This document shows, in pieces, positions 49,791 through 59,011 of a DNA stretch of 64,000 bases. Location: contig NZ_BDQK01000008.1 in the NCBI RefSeq assembly GCF_003864295.1, forward strand, positions 1-64,000, written 5' to 3'. Under the pieces are notes generated by a model. That model searched no databases. It was not told the DNA's origin and worked only from the letters and a program-made list of their open reading frames with translations. Position 1 is the stretch's first letter, and every line of letters begins with the position of its first letter. The translations under genes and the position numbers were made by a program. This DNA is from Aphanothece sacrum FPU1. GTDB taxonomy: Bacteria; Cyanobacteriota; Cyanobacteriia; Cyanobacteriales; Microcystaceae.

Positions 49791-50744
49791 ATGAAACTTA
49801 TTATTCAAATTCCTTGTTATAACGAAGAGGCAACATTAGGATTAACATTATCTGAATTACCTCGTCAATTACCAGGAATTGATATCATAGAATGGCTTAT
49901 TATTAACGATGGTAGTATCGATCAAACTGTAGAAGTTGCTAAAGCTTGTGGTGTCGATCATATTGTTAATTTTGAGCATAATCAGGGTTTAGCTAAAGCG
50001 TTTATGGCTGGGCTAGAAACAGCCCTAAAACAAGGGGCAGATATCATTGTTAATACTGATGCTGATAATCAATATTGTGCTGCAGATATTCCTAAATTGA
50101 TTGAACCAATTGTTAGGGGAGAGGCAGAAATTGTCATCGGTTCTCGTCCCATTCAAGATATTAAACATTTTTCACCCGCTAAAAAATTACTGCAAAAATT
50201 AGGCAGTTGGGTAGTCAGAATTGCTAGTAATACTAATATTCCTGATGCCCCTAGTGGGTTTCGTGCTATTAGTCGTAATGCAGCTTTACAAATGAATGTT
50301 TTTAGTGAGTATACTTATACACTAGAAACTATTATTCAAGCAGGACAAAAGGGAATGTTAATTACTTCTGTTCCTATTCGGACTAATGAATTTTTACGCC
50401 CTTCTCGTTTGGTTAAAAGTATTCCTGCTTATATTCGGCGATCAATTTTAACCATTGTTCGCATTTTTATGGCCTATAAACCCCTGCGTTTTTTTACGAT
50501 TTTAGGAACTTTTCCTTTTAGTTTAGGGGTTTTATTATGTTTACGTTGGCTATTATTATATTGGGGAATGTTTGGGAATACTCCCGAAAAAGCTCGCGTT
50601 CCTAGTTTAATTTTAGCAGCAATTTTGATCTTAATTGGGTTTCAACTATGGATGTTTGGTTTAATTGCTGATTTAATGTCATTTAATCGTAAATTGTTGG
50701 AAGATATTCAATTAAGGTTACGTCGTTCTGATATTGAGAAATAA
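49791..50744 (+). CDS. Family 2 glycosyltransferase, polyprenyl-phosphate sugar synthase-like
   Basis: A 317-residue enzyme with the GT-A fold. IIQIPCYNEEATLGLTLSEL opens the domain, and EWLIINDGSIDQT and VNTDADNQY (DxD-like) provide the nucleotide-sugar and metal sites. PDAPSGFRAISR follows. Two C-terminal transmembrane helices (about 235-255 and 275-300) anchor it. The pattern is that of dolichol-phosphate mannose/undecaprenyl-phosphate glucose synthases. It could provide the lipid-linked sugar for the GT39-like protein encoded just upstream. Its 3' end overlaps the truncated transposase gene. Confidence 0.88.
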   Translation: MKLIIQIPCYNEEATLGLTLSELPRQLPGIDIIEWLIINDGSIDQTVEVAKACGVDHIVNFEHNQGLAKAFMAGLETALKQGADIIVNTDADNQYCAADIPKLIEPIVRGEAEIVIGSRPIQDIKHFSPAKKLLQKLGSWVVRIASNTNIPDAPSGFRAISRNAALQMNVFSEYTYTLETIIQAGQKGMLITSVPIRTNEFLRPSRLVKSIPAYIRRSILTIVRIFMAYKPLRFFTILGTFPFSLGVLLCLRWLLLYWGMFGNTPEKARVPSLILAAILILIGFQLWMFGLIADLMSFNRKLLEDIQLRLRRSDIEK

Positions 50745-51050
50745 GAATTTTACTGACAATGTTTTCCCATCTACTCTAGTTGTATTAAAATACAAATAAC
50801 ATCGTAATCCATAATAATCCTGAAACTTGACTATAGATAGCTTTGGCGGGTATTCAATTAAGACATGAACATGGTCTGATTCACCATTAAATTCTAATAC
50901 CTTAAAATTCATTTTTGATGCCACTTCTTTAAAAGATTTTTCAATTAAAGCAATCTCCGTAAACACCTTGCGTCTGTACTTGGTGACACAGATCAAGTGA
51001 ATCTTTAAGTCTGAAACGCTATGACGTTCTTTACGGAGATTGCTTGACAT
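50718..51050 (-). pseudogene. tnpA: IS200-family transposase tnpA, truncated
   Basis: The first 72 or so residues match the IS200 Y1 transposase: LKIHLICVTKYRRKVFTEIA and the catalytic HUH motif in GESDHVHVLIEYPPKLSI. After this the sequence departs from the family and runs into the end of the GT2 gene. The usual C-terminal helix with the catalytic Tyr (normal total length about 135 residues) is missing. The protein cannot catalyse transposition. The gene is divergent from tnpB, as in IS605-type elements. Confidence 0.8.
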
Positions 51051-52349
51051 TCTTACTGACCTTGGTTAATATATACACAGACCTATTTAGTATATCTCAT
51101 GAAGCTAAGATATCACTATCGAATCTATCCGACAGACCAACAAAAGAGGCTTTTGTCTCAATTGTTTGGGTGTTGTCGGGTGGTTTGGAATGATGCTTTA
51201 GCTCATTGCCAACAAGAGTATCGGGAGGGGAAGAAAAAACCAGATAGCAAGCAACTTTCTAGTCGGTTAACGAGCCTTAAAAAGACTGAAGAAAAGATTT
51301 GGTTAGGTGAGGTTTCTGCTGTTCCTTTGCAACAAAGTCTTAGGGATTTAGATGTAGCTTTTAAGAACTTTTTTAATTCCTGTACAGGAAAAAGAAAAGG
51401 CAAAAAGGTTAAACCTCCGAAGTTTAAAAGTCGTAAATCTAAACAATCTGCTAAATTTACTAATAATGGCTTTAAGGTTAACCAGCACAATGTCTACCTA
51501 GCTAAAATAGGTAAGTTAAAAATAATCTGGTCTAGAAAATTACCGTCTGAACCATTGTCTGTAACCGTAGTTAAAGACAGTGCTGATAGATATTTCTTGA
51601 GTTTTGTCTGTGAAGTTAATCCTATTCCATTAACACTTAATAATAACTCAATAGGAGTAGATTTAGGTATCATTGATTTTGCTACATTAAGTAATAGTGA
51701 AAAAATTAAAGCACCCAAACCTTTAAAATCTAACCTTAAGCGTTTAAGAAAGCTTCAAAGAAACCTATCACGCTCCCAGAAGGGGAGTAAAAGACGTGAA
51801 GTAGCTAGAAAAAAGGTAGCTAAATTACACGCAAAAATAACTGACATTAGAACTGATTTTCTGCATAAATTATCTACTAAACTAATTCAGGAAAACCAAC
51901 TGATAGCTTTAGAAGATTTAAACGTTAGTGGAATGATTAAAAATCGTAAGCTTTTCCGTACTATTTCAGATCTGGGATGGCGTAGTTTTAGGACTATGCT
52001 AATAGCTAAAGGAGAAATGTATGGACGAGACGTTAGGGTAATTGACCGATGGGAACCTACTAGCCAAGTGTGTTCTTGTTGTGGTTTTAAAGGCGGTAAA
52101 AAAGAGTTAAATATCCGAGAATGGACGTGCTTAAATTGTGGCACAGTTCACGACCGTGATGTTAACGCTTCAAAAAATATTTTAAAAGTGGCCGGTGGGC
52201 AATCGGACACTAAAAATGGACGTGGAGGAAGACGTAAGACTACATCTTTAGTAGCAGTATCCTGTGAAGCGTCAACCACCCCTCAATACAAGCAACGAAA
52301 GCTTGTTCTAAGGGAATCCCCGCCGTTCTACGGCGCGGGTGGATGTCAA
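50745..52349. mobile_element. IS200/IS605-type element with defective tnpA, intact tnpB
   Basis: Divergent tnpA (truncated) and tnpB with 48 bp between. The right end is recognisable: a hairpin CCCGCCGT...ACGGCGcGGG (52319-52339) and the terminal TCAA around 52346-52349. The left end with its own hairpin is not visible, and tnpA has lost its catalytic C-terminus, so the left side was probably deleted. The element sits between the GT2 gene and a short membrane-protein ORF that may be what is left of an interrupted gene. The left boundary is approximate. Confidence 0.7.
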
Positions 52350-52352
52350 TGA
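51099..52352 (+). CDS. tnpB: TnpB, RNA-guided nuclease of an IS605-type element
   Basis: A 417-residue protein of the TnpB family, the ancestor of Cas12, which cuts DNA guided by an RNA made from the right end of its transposon. It starts KLRYHYRIYPTDQQKRLLSQ. The RuvC residues are Asp188 (IGVDLGI), Glu272 (LIALEDLNVSG) and Asp354 (HDRDVNASKNIL). The zinc finger has Cys325, Cys328, Cys344 and Cys347. All active-site residues are intact. The guide RNA is expected to overlap the gene end and read into DNA after 52349. With tnpA broken, the gene is no longer moved by its own element. Confidence 0.93.
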   Translation: MKLRYHYRIYPTDQQKRLLSQLFGCCRVVWNDALAHCQQEYREGKKKPDSKQLSSRLTSLKKTEEKIWLGEVSAVPLQQSLRDLDVAFKNFFNSCTGKRKGKKVKPPKFKSRKSKQSAKFTNNGFKVNQHNVYLAKIGKLKIIWSRKLPSEPLSVTVVKDSADRYFLSFVCEVNPIPLTLNNNSIGVDLGIIDFATLSNSEKIKAPKPLKSNLKRLRKLQRNLSRSQKGSKRREVARKKVAKLHAKITDIRTDFLHKLSTKLIQENQLIALEDLNVSGMIKNRKLFRTISDLGWRSFRTMLIAKGEMYGRDVRVIDRWEPTSQVCSCCGFKGGKKELNIREWTCLNCGTVHDRDVNASKNILKVAGGQSDTKNGRGGRRKTTSLVAVSCEASTTPQYKQRKLVLRESPPFYGAGGCQ

Positions 52353-52525
52353 CGGTATTTCTTTCTACTTTACAATATTTCGCCGTAGGTCGAGATATTG
52401 AAGCAGATACCTATGAACCCCATGATCGCTTGGTTATTCTCTTTAGTTTAGTCATTACGCTTTTGGGGACTGGAATTATTTATTTTGTTTGTATAAGTCC
52501 TTTGAATATTTTTGATAAAACATGA
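52343..52525 (+). pseudogene. Short membrane ORF next to the IS end, possible gene remnant
   Basis: About 60 codons beginning in the IS right end (ATGTCAATG) and reading TVFLSTLQYFAVGRDIEADT, then a transmembrane helix LVILFSLVITLLGTGIIYFV to a stop at 52523-52525. The start codons come from the transposon end, so the host part probably is the C-terminus of a gene interrupted by the insertion. It could alternatively be a small intact membrane protein. No family recognised. Confidence 0.45.
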
Positions 52526-52546
52526 ATACTTTTAACTATTAAATCT

Positions 52547-54151
52547 ATGAATAAAGACTTATTTGCTACTGAAGCGATCGCTCAAATTCCTAAACTTTTA
52601 ACTCTTCTTGATCGTAATCCTCATAGTCCTACTTATGGTTGTTTTGATCGGAATTTTTGGCAATATAAAATCATTGACTTTCCTAGTGGAATGTCTCAAG
52701 AATTTGTCTATCCCCTAGCATTAGCTTATCAGACAAATATTCCTAATAACCCTTTTTATGAACAACCAATTATTAAAAATTGGGTAGAAGCAGGAATTCT
52801 CTATGCTGCTGAAAGCGCACATTCTGATAGTTCTTGTGATGACTATTTTCCCTTTGAAAGAGCAGGAGGTGCTGCCGCTTTTTCTTTACTCGCTTTTCTC
52901 GAAAGTTATCAATTATTAAACTTAGATAATCAGGTAATTATTGATTTTTGTATTAAAAGGGCTGATTGGTTAGCTCATCATCAAGAAAGTGGTCGTTTAA
53001 CTAATCATCAAGCTTTGATTGTTTTGTGTTTAGAATTGTTATCTAAATTGATTAAAACTGACCGATGGAATGAACAAAAAAAACGACGTTTAGAACAAGT
53101 TTTATCTTGGCAAAATACTGAAGGTTGGTTTCAAGAATATGAAGGATGTGATCCAGGTTATCATACTTTAACTATATCATGTTTAGCCCGAATTTATGAA
53201 TTTAATCCTGAGAATACAAGGTTAAAAGATGCTATTGCTAAAGCAGTTATTTTAGCTTCTCAATTTGTTCATCCTGACGGTTCTTATGGAGGAGAATATA
53301 CCAGTCGTAATACTTATAATTTCTTCCCTCATGGTTTTGAATTAGTGGGAAAATGGCTACCAGAAGCGTTAACTATTAATGATCAATTTCTCAAGGGATT
53401 AGAAAAGGGACTTGCTCCCTGTTATGCTGATGATCATATTATTGGTCATCATACTTGGAATTATTTATTAGCTTGGCGAGATTTTGTACCAGAAAGACCA
53501 GAAATTAAACCCCGTTTAACGGGACGTTTTCGCTTAGAGGAAGGGGGAATTATTATTGATCGTAGAGAAGATACAGAATTATATTTGGCCTTAAATAAAG
53601 GAGGAGTTTTCAAGCTTTTTCGTGAAGGAAAATTAATCTGTTCTGATACTCAATTTTCTTTGCAAATACAAGAAAAAAATAAGATTAAAAATGCGGTTGC
53701 CCATTTAGTTAGTAAACGTTATAAAATAGAAATAGAAGATGATAAAATCAGTATTCAAGGAGCATTAGGATGGGCAAAACAAAAACAAATGACTACTCTA
53801 AATTTAATAATTTTACGGGTAGTTATGTATAGTTTTGGGCGTTTCTTTCCTAATTTAATTCGGAAATTATTACAGAAGATTTTAATTACGGGCAAAAAAA
53901 ATGCACCGTTTCAGTTTTACCGTGAACTATTATGGGAAGATGGAAAATGGAAAGTAATTGATAAAATTTCTGCTACTTCAGGAAATTGGGATGATATAAG
54001 ATCAGCCGGAATTGGTTGTGATCAAACCTCAATTTATGTAGTAATGAGTCGTACTTTTCAACGGGGACAATTACAACCTTGGTTAGACTTAACTGAGCAA
54101 ATTAAACAATTAAATATTAATGAATCTTTGGTTTTAGAACGAGATTTATAG
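52547..54151 (+). CDS. Alpha-toroid protein resembling polysaccharide-processing enzymes
   Basis: A 534-residue soluble protein. The first 330 residues look like an (alpha/alpha)-toroid with repeated helix pairs around ADWLAHHQESGRLTNHQALI, LSWQNTEGWFQEYEGCDPGY and QFVHPDGSYGGEYTSRNTYN. The last 200 are beta-rich (FRLEEGGIIIDRREDTELYL, then GGVFKLFREGKLICSD). Such a combination is found in heparinase II/III-like lyases and glycoside hydrolases, but I cannot name catalytic residues. No signal peptide. The position after two glycosyltransferases suggests a role in a polysaccharide pathway. Confidence 0.65.
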   Translation: MNKDLFATEAIAQIPKLLTLLDRNPHSPTYGCFDRNFWQYKIIDFPSGMSQEFVYPLALAYQTNIPNNPFYEQPIIKNWVEAGILYAAESAHSDSSCDDYFPFERAGGAAAFSLLAFLESYQLLNLDNQVIIDFCIKRADWLAHHQESGRLTNHQALIVLCLELLSKLIKTDRWNEQKKRRLEQVLSWQNTEGWFQEYEGCDPGYHTLTISCLARIYEFNPENTRLKDAIAKAVILASQFVHPDGSYGGEYTSRNTYNFFPHGFELVGKWLPEALTINDQFLKGLEKGLAPCYADDHIIGHHTWNYLLAWRDFVPERPEIKPRLTGRFRLEEGGIIIDRREDTELYLALNKGGVFKLFREGKLICSDTQFSLQIQEKNKIKNAVAHLVSKRYKIEIEDDKISIQGALGWAKQKQMTTLNLIILRVVMYSFGRFFPNLIRKLLQKILITGKKNAPFQFYRELLWEDGKWKVIDKISATSGNWDDIRSAGIGCDQTSIYVVMSRTFQRGQLQPWLDLTEQIKQLNINESLVLERDL

Positions 54152-54203
54152 GTAATATTTAGAAAAGAGGATATTTTTTATTATACGTATAGGGAGAAAA
54201 ACT

Positions 54204-55046
54204 ACGAAAACTGACAGTATTTTTTACCAACTATTTCAAACCTTACCTCAGGTTTTCTTTGAACTGATTAATTATCCCCCAGAAACGGCTAATCTTTATC
54301 AATTTTCTTCAGTAGAAGTCAAACAACTTGCTTTTCGTATTGATGGAGTATTTCTTCCCCAAGATATAACCCAACCTATTTATTTTTTAGAAGTACAATT
54401 TCAACCTGATGTCAACTTCTATGGTCGTTTTTTTAGCGAAATATTTCTCTATTTGAGTAAAACCAACTTAAGGAATAATTGGTATGGAGTCATTATTTAT
54501 CCGAATAGAGGAGTTGAGACAGGAGACATCTCCCGTTATCAAGAATTACTCAAGAGTGATCGAGTTTCCCGTTTTTATCTGAACGAATTAGGAAATAAGA
54601 GACAAACCTCCATCGGATTAGCTACAATAAAATTAGTAGTAGAATCAGAAAAGCAAGCAATTGAACAGGGAAAACAATTAATTGAACGAGTCAGACAAGA
54701 ATGGGAAAATGAAAGCAAAAGGGAGGAATTATTAAAACTAATCGAAACCATCTTAATCTATAAACTACCAAAAATGAAAAGAAAGGAGATAGAAACAATG
54801 TTTAGTTTAAGTGATTTGAAAGAAACCGAATTTTATAAAGAAGCTTTAGAGGAAGGAATTGAACAGGGAATTGAACGGGGAATTGAACGGGGAATTGAAC
54901 GGGGAATTGAACGGGGAATTGAACAAGCTAAATTAGCATCTATTTCCAGAATGTTAAAATTAAGATTTCCCTTAGAAATTATTGCTGAATCTTTAGATTT
55001 ATCTTTAGAAATTGTACAGCAAGAAGTAGATAAATTGAATAAATAG
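54204..55046 (+). CDS. Rpn-family nuclease, copy 1, with ACG at the start position
   Basis: A frame of 281 codons of the Rpn/transposase_31 (DUF2887-like) PD-(D/E)XK family. It reads KTDSIFYQLFQTLPQVFFEL, then LAFRIDGVFLP (Asp47), YFLEVQFQPDV (Glu63, Gln65), and a helical middle. The C-terminus is a GIEQGIERG repeat followed by a helix RMLKLRFPLEIIAESLDLSL. Related proteins start MKTDSIFY; here the codon is ACG (54204-54206), behind a purine-rich GGGAGAAAAA. The next possible start in frame is TTG 54453, which would remove the whole catalytic core. The gene is either silent, or uses ACG inefficiently. An almost identical second copy follows. Confidence 0.75.
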   Translation, partial: TKTDSIFYQLFQTLPQVFFELINYPPETANLYQFSSVEVKQLAFRIDGVFLPQDITQPIYFLEVQFQPDVNFYGRFFSEIFLYLSKTNLRNNWYGVIIYPNRGVETGDISRYQELLKSDRVSRFYLNELGNKRQTSIGLATIKLVVESEKQAIEQGKQLIERVRQEWENESKREELLKLIETILIYKLPKMKRKEIETMFSLSDLKETEFYKEALEEGIEQGIERGIERGIERGIERGIEQAKLASISRMLKLRFPLEIIAESLDLSLEIVQQEVDKLNK

Positions 55047-55068
55047 AGCAGAAAAAAGGAGAAAAACT

Positions 55069-55899
55069 ACGAAAACTGACAGTATTTTTTACCAACTATT
55101 TCAAACCTTACCTCAGGTTTTCTTTGAACTGATTAATTATCCCCCAGAAACGGCTAATCTTTATCAATTTTCTTCAGTAGAAGTCAAACAACTTGCTTTT
55201 CGTATTGATGGAGTATTTCTTCCTCAAGATGTAACCCAACCTATTTACTTTTTAGAAGTACAATTTCAACCTGATGTCAACTTCTATGGTCGTTTTTTTA
55301 GCGAAATATTTCTCTATTTGAGTAAAACCAACTTAAGGAATAATTGGTATGGAGTCATTATTTATCCGAATAGAGGAGTTGAGACAGGAGACATCTCCCG
55401 TTATCAAGAATTACTCAAGGGTGATCGAGTTTCCCGTTTTTATCTGAACGAATTAGGAAATAAGAGACAAACCTCCATCGGATTAGCTACAATAAAATTA
55501 GTAGTAGAATCAGAAAAGCAAGCAATTGAACAGGGAAAACAATTAATTGAACGAGTCAGACAAGAATGGGAAAATGAAAGCAAAAGGGAGGAATTATTAA
55601 AACTAATCGAAACCATCTTAATCTATAAACTACCAAAAATGAAAAGAAAGGAGATAGAAACAATGTTTAGTTTAAGTGATTTGAAAGAAACCGAATTTTA
55701 TAAAGAAGCTTTAGAGGAAGGAATTGAACAGGGAATTGAACGGGGAATTGAACGGGGAATTGAACGGGGAATTGAACAAGCTAAATTAGCATCTATTTCC
55801 AGGATGTTAAAATTAGGATTTCCCTTAGAAATTATTGCTGAATCTTTAGATTTATCTTTAGAAATTGTACAAAAAGAAGCAAAAAAAATGACATCATAA
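55069..55899 (+). CDS. Rpn-family nuclease, copy 2, with ACG at the start position
   Basis: A tandem duplicate of the gene at 54204, nearly identical over about 850 bp; the last residues differ (KEAKKMTS instead of the copy 1 end DKLNK). The same ACG stands at the start position (55069-55071), preceded by AAGGAG at ideal spacing, and in-frame TGA lies only some 30 bp upstream, so no other complete start exists. The nuclease residues (Asp47, Glu63, Gln65) are preserved. The glycine-isoleucine-glutamate repeat has one 12-bp unit fewer than copy 1. Either both copies are dead, having lost the ATG before duplication, or ACG is really used. Confidence 0.75.
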   Translation, partial: TKTDSIFYQLFQTLPQVFFELINYPPETANLYQFSSVEVKQLAFRIDGVFLPQDVTQPIYFLEVQFQPDVNFYGRFFSEIFLYLSKTNLRNNWYGVIIYPNRGVETGDISRYQELLKGDRVSRFYLNELGNKRQTSIGLATIKLVVESEKQAIEQGKQLIERVRQEWENESKREELLKLIETILIYKLPKMKRKEIETMFSLSDLKETEFYKEALEEGIEQGIERGIERGIERGIEQAKLASISRMLKLGFPLEIIAESLDLSLEIVQKEAKKMTS

Positions 55900-55944
55900 T
55901 TGCGTATTAAAATAAAAATAATATATATAATTGGCATGACTCAT

Positions 55945-56988
55945 CTACTTTAATTTATGATAAATTAATTCAGAAGCTAACTCAATTGCTGCTTTCATAC
56001 TGGTAGCCCTAGCGATGCCTTTTCCCGCAATATCAAAGGCTGTTCCATGATCAGGAGAAGTGCGAATGAAGGGTAAACCAATCGTAGTATTAATTGCTTG
56101 ATCAAACGCCATTAATTTAACGGGAATTAATCCTTGATCGTGATATAATGCCAAATAAGCATCGGCTGAATTATCTACTTTGTTACTACTATTATTAAGA
56201 TTACCATACCAAGATTGAGCAGGTTTTATCCACATGGTATCAGGAGGAATTAACCCAACTAATTTAACATCATATCTCTGTTTTTGTTCCGTTTCTAACC
56301 AATCATTTAACCAGTCCTTTTCCTCCCTTCCTAACTGTCCTTGTTCCCCACTATGAGGATTTAAACCCGCGATCACAATTTGAGGATTTTTTATGTTAAA
56401 ATATTGTTGTAAACAGTTAATTAATAAGTCTAATTTTAAGGACATTAACTGCGGATTTAAAGCAGCAGAAACTTCATTTAAAGGAATGTGAGTCGTCGCT
56501 AATAAAGTCCGTAAAGTCCAACCCGTATAAGGCGATCGCCCGACAAATAACATTCCAAACTTGTCGATCCCTGCAATTTGCCCTAATACCTCTGTTTGGC
56601 CCGGATAATTGTATCCTGCTGCCTTCCAACAAGATTTAGCAATAGGGGCAGTCACAATGCCCTGAAACGCGCCCCTAAGCGTACGGTTAATAGCTTCCTC
56701 TAAATAGGCAAAACTGGCTGCCCCACTCGCTGCATTGCCCCTACCTGTGATAATTTGACCTTGTGTTATCCTATCTAGGGGAATGTCTATCATCTCAAAC
56801 CTATCGGGATCAGCCACTTCCCCAGTATGTCGTAAATGTTGGTAAGTTTGTTCAAATAGCGATCGCGTTCCAATCACTGTCAGATGACAAGTTTGGGTAA
56901 TTATAGGATCTTTAAGGGCTTTTAGAAGTATTTCTGGGCCTATTCCGGCAGGATCGCCCATTGTTATAATTAAATTAGATGATTTCAT
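55945..56988 (-). CDS. pdxA: 4-hydroxythreonine-4-phosphate dehydrogenase
   Basis: A 347-residue NAD-dependent enzyme of pyridoxal 5'-phosphate synthesis. It begins [20 protein letters not shown]. It has [20 protein letters not shown] with the metal-site His equivalent region following, the motif [19 protein letters not shown], and [13 protein letters not shown] with [17 protein letters not shown]. The His residues of these motifs bind the catalytic metal. Complete and of usual length. The gene is convergent with the Rpn copy 2. Confidence 0.97.
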   Translation of the reverse strand: MKSSNLIITMGDPAGIGPEILLKALKDPIITQTCHLTVIGTRSLFEQTYQHLRHTGEVADPDRFEMIDIPLDRITQGQIITGRGNAASGAASFAYLEEAINRTLRGAFQGIVTAPIAKSCWKAAGYNYPGQTEVLGQIAGIDKFGMLFVGRSPYTGWTLRTLLATTHIPLNEVSAALNPQLMSLKLDLLINCLQQYFNIKNPQIVIAGLNPHSGEQGQLGREEKDWLNDWLETEQKQRYDVKLVGLIPPDTMWIKPAQSWYGNLNNSSNKVDNSADAYLALYHDQGLIPVKLMAFDQAINTTIGLPFIRTSPDHGTAFDIAGKGIARATSMKAAIELASELIYHKLK

Positions 56989-57133
56989 TTCTTTTTGTTC
57001 CCTTCGTGTTTTACAATACGCAATAATGACTTAATTAAAGCTTAGAGTTTGTGAAATAATTATGCCAAACCAGGTAAGCTTACTGCTAGGCTAAAATAAT
57101 TAAGGAATTATCTATCAACTTGGGAGAAAAGAA

Positions 57134-57247
57134 ATGACTGCTGAAAGTATGATGTTTAATGGAGCAATTTTAATGAGTGTTCTCATTTTAGTGGGTTTAG
57201 CTTGGGGATTTCTTCTTCTCAAAATTCAAGGGGGAGAACCGGAATAA
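57134..57247 (+). CDS. petM: Cytochrome b6f complex subunit 7 (PetM)
   Basis: A 37-codon gene. ATG 57134 follows GGGAG, and the product [20 protein letters not shown] continues [17 protein letters not shown]. The start MTAESM, the single transmembrane helix and the LAWGF(L/V)..K.QG end are those of PetM, a small subunit at the periphery of the b6f complex in the thylakoid membrane, which carries electrons between the photosystems. TAA at 57245-57247. It precedes psb28 by 99 bp. Confidence 0.93.
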   Translation: MTAESMMFNGAILMSVLILVGLAWGFLLLKIQGGEPE

Positions 57248-57346
57248 ATTTTTAGTTACAATAAGAGAAAGGGTCAGAGGATTAGTTCTTTAGCTAATCT
57301 GATTCTTTCTCCCCTAATAAACCCTGATTTTTAAGGAGTTAATTTT

Positions 57347-57718
57347 ATGACTACTACTCCTTCCCTAGAATTTTTCGTAGGCATTTCTGAAGATTTAAGT
57401 AACGTTAGTTTACGCCGTAGTAAAGAAACAGGAATCCGTAATGTTTTACTAATATTTGATAAATTAAAATCTCTGGAAAAATTCAAAAGTTTTACTGAAC
57501 AAACTTACGGAGATTTACGTCTAATTGATTCAGAAGGCGAAATCAGTGTTACTCCTTCATCTTTAAGAATTATTTGGGGTGGAGATGAAGGAGATGACTT
57601 AAAACGGGTTGAATGTGGCTTTGAAATTCACGAAGATGACCACTGGGAACGTTTTATGCGCTTTATGAATCGTTATGCTGAGGCCAACGGTATGGGTTAT
57701 CAAGACACCAAAGAATAA
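57347..57718 (+). CDS. psb28: Photosystem II assembly protein Psb28 (Psb28-2-like)
   Basis: A 123-residue protein of the Psb28 family, which binds photosystem II assembly intermediates on the cytosolic side. It reads [20 protein letters not shown], then [20 protein letters not shown] and the family end [20 protein letters not shown]. The SLRR and WGGDEGDDL segments are closer to the second paralogue (Psb28-2, Synechocystis slr1739) than to Psb28-1. AAGGAG precedes the ATG at good spacing. Confidence 0.92.
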   Translation: MTTTPSLEFFVGISEDLSNVSLRRSKETGIRNVLLIFDKLKSLEKFKSFTEQTYGDLRLIDSEGEISVTPSSLRIIWGGDEGDDLKRVECGFEIHEDDHWERFMRFMNRYAEANGMGYQDTKE

Positions 57719-57732
57719 TTAAATCAAATCAC

Positions 57733-58656
57733 ATGAAAATAGCAATTACTGGTGCAACAGGATTTGTCGGAACTCGATTAGTTGAGGTATTAAAACAACA
57801 AGGACATCAAGTTTTAGTCTTGACTCGTAATGTTAATTATGCTCAAAAAAAATATCCTGCTTCTCTATTTCCTAATGTCACTATTATGCCCTATCAACCA
57901 ACAGAATCAGGGCCATGGCAAAAGGCTATTTCTGGGTGTGATGGAGTGGTTAATTTAGCAGGAGAACCCATTGCTGAACGCTGGACACCAGAACATAAAA
58001 AAGCTATTTTAGAAAGTCGTCAGTTAGGAACTAAAAAAATTGTCGAAGCGATCGCGCAAGCTGAGATTAAACCTTCTGTTTTAGTGAATCCCTCAGCTAT
58101 TGGGTATTATGGGACTAGCGAGATTAAGATATTTGATGAAAATAGCCCTCCAGGAGAGGATTTTTTAGCCGAAGTTTGTCAAATATGGGAAACAGAAGCA
58201 AAACAAGTCAAACAGTTAGGAGTTCGCCTTATTATTTTACGATTGGGTATTGTTTTAGGGGATGGAGGGGCCTTAGCAAAAATGATTCCTCCCTTTAAAT
58301 TATTTGCAGGAGGGCCCTTAGGAAATGGTCGTCAATGGTTTTCTTGGATTCATCTAGATGACCTGGTTAAATTAATCCTAGAAGGGTTAACTAAAAATAA
58401 TCTAGAAGGAACCTTTAATGCAACAGCACCTAATCCCGTAAGAATGAGTCAATTGTGTACAGTGTTAGGGGAAGTGATGAATCGGCCATCTTGGTTGCCT
58501 GTTCCTGATTTTGCTTTAGAAGCGTTATTAGGAGAAGCATCAAAAGTAGTTTTAGAAGGACAACAAGTTTTACCAAATCAAACTCAATCTATGGGGTTTC
58601 AATATCAATATCCGACCTTAAAATTAGCGTTAACAGATATTCTTGAAAAGATGTAA
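57733..58656 (+). CDS. TIGR01777 family epimerase/SDR-like protein
   Basis: A 307-residue NAD(P)-binding protein of the extended SDR type: [20 protein letters not shown] (nucleotide loop), [29 protein letters not shown] (Tyr of the active site) and [14 protein letters not shown]. The C-terminus ([20 protein letters not shown]) is typical of TIGR01777, whose E. coli member is YfcH and whose plastid relative is a giant-chloroplast/division-related protein. Enzyme activity is not established. It starts 14 bp after psb28 and may be cotranscribed. Confidence 0.92.
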   Translation: MKIAITGATGFVGTRLVEVLKQQGHQVLVLTRNVNYAQKKYPASLFPNVTIMPYQPTESGPWQKAISGCDGVVNLAGEPIAERWTPEHKKAILESRQLGTKKIVEAIAQAEIKPSVLVNPSAIGYYGTSEIKIFDENSPPGEDFLAEVCQIWETEAKQVKQLGVRLIILRLGIVLGDGGALAKMIPPFKLFAGGPLGNGRQWFSWIHLDDLVKLILEGLTKNNLEGTFNATAPNPVRMSQLCTVLGEVMNRPSWLPVPDFALEALLGEASKVVLEGQQVLPNQTQSMGFQYQYPTLKLALTDILEKM

Positions 58657-59011
58657 TTTTTGCAGGAATATTTTCTGAGCATTTTTTTGAACAGATGGAC
58701 ATGGCTTAAACTTTAAAAAAACATGAATGTCAGAAAAATTTAACACGAAAGAATGTGACTAATGTTACAGTTAAATTTTAATTAAGTTCTGAAACATTAG
58801 AGATTAAGTCACTTACACTAAAGAAAAAGAAGTGGTTTATATTGAGTCAAACCAAGAAAACCAAGGAAGATGGGCCAGAAAAGGGAGAAATTTTAACTTT
58901 TGCATAAAAACAGTGAAGAAGAACTTAAGGTTTACCCTTAACCAACCCATAACCCCTGAAAATACAAGCAAGGCTCTCTTTGACCTATAACTGATAGAAG
59001 GAAGGTTACGA
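58657..59011. other. Leader region of the pnt operon, no gene seen
   Basis: 355 bases that hold no ORF of coding character, tRNA or strong hairpin. An AAGGAAGG ribosome-binding stretch lies at the 3' end just before pntAA. The promoter of the transhydrogenase operon is expected here but no consensus box stands out. Confidence 0.5.

Noticed and set aside
54453..55046. TTG-started protein of 197 residues as the real form of the Rpn copy (and the same at 55318)
   Set aside because: The frame is continuous 83 codons further upstream and contains the catalytic nuclease core, so a start at the internal TTG would give a coreless fragment.
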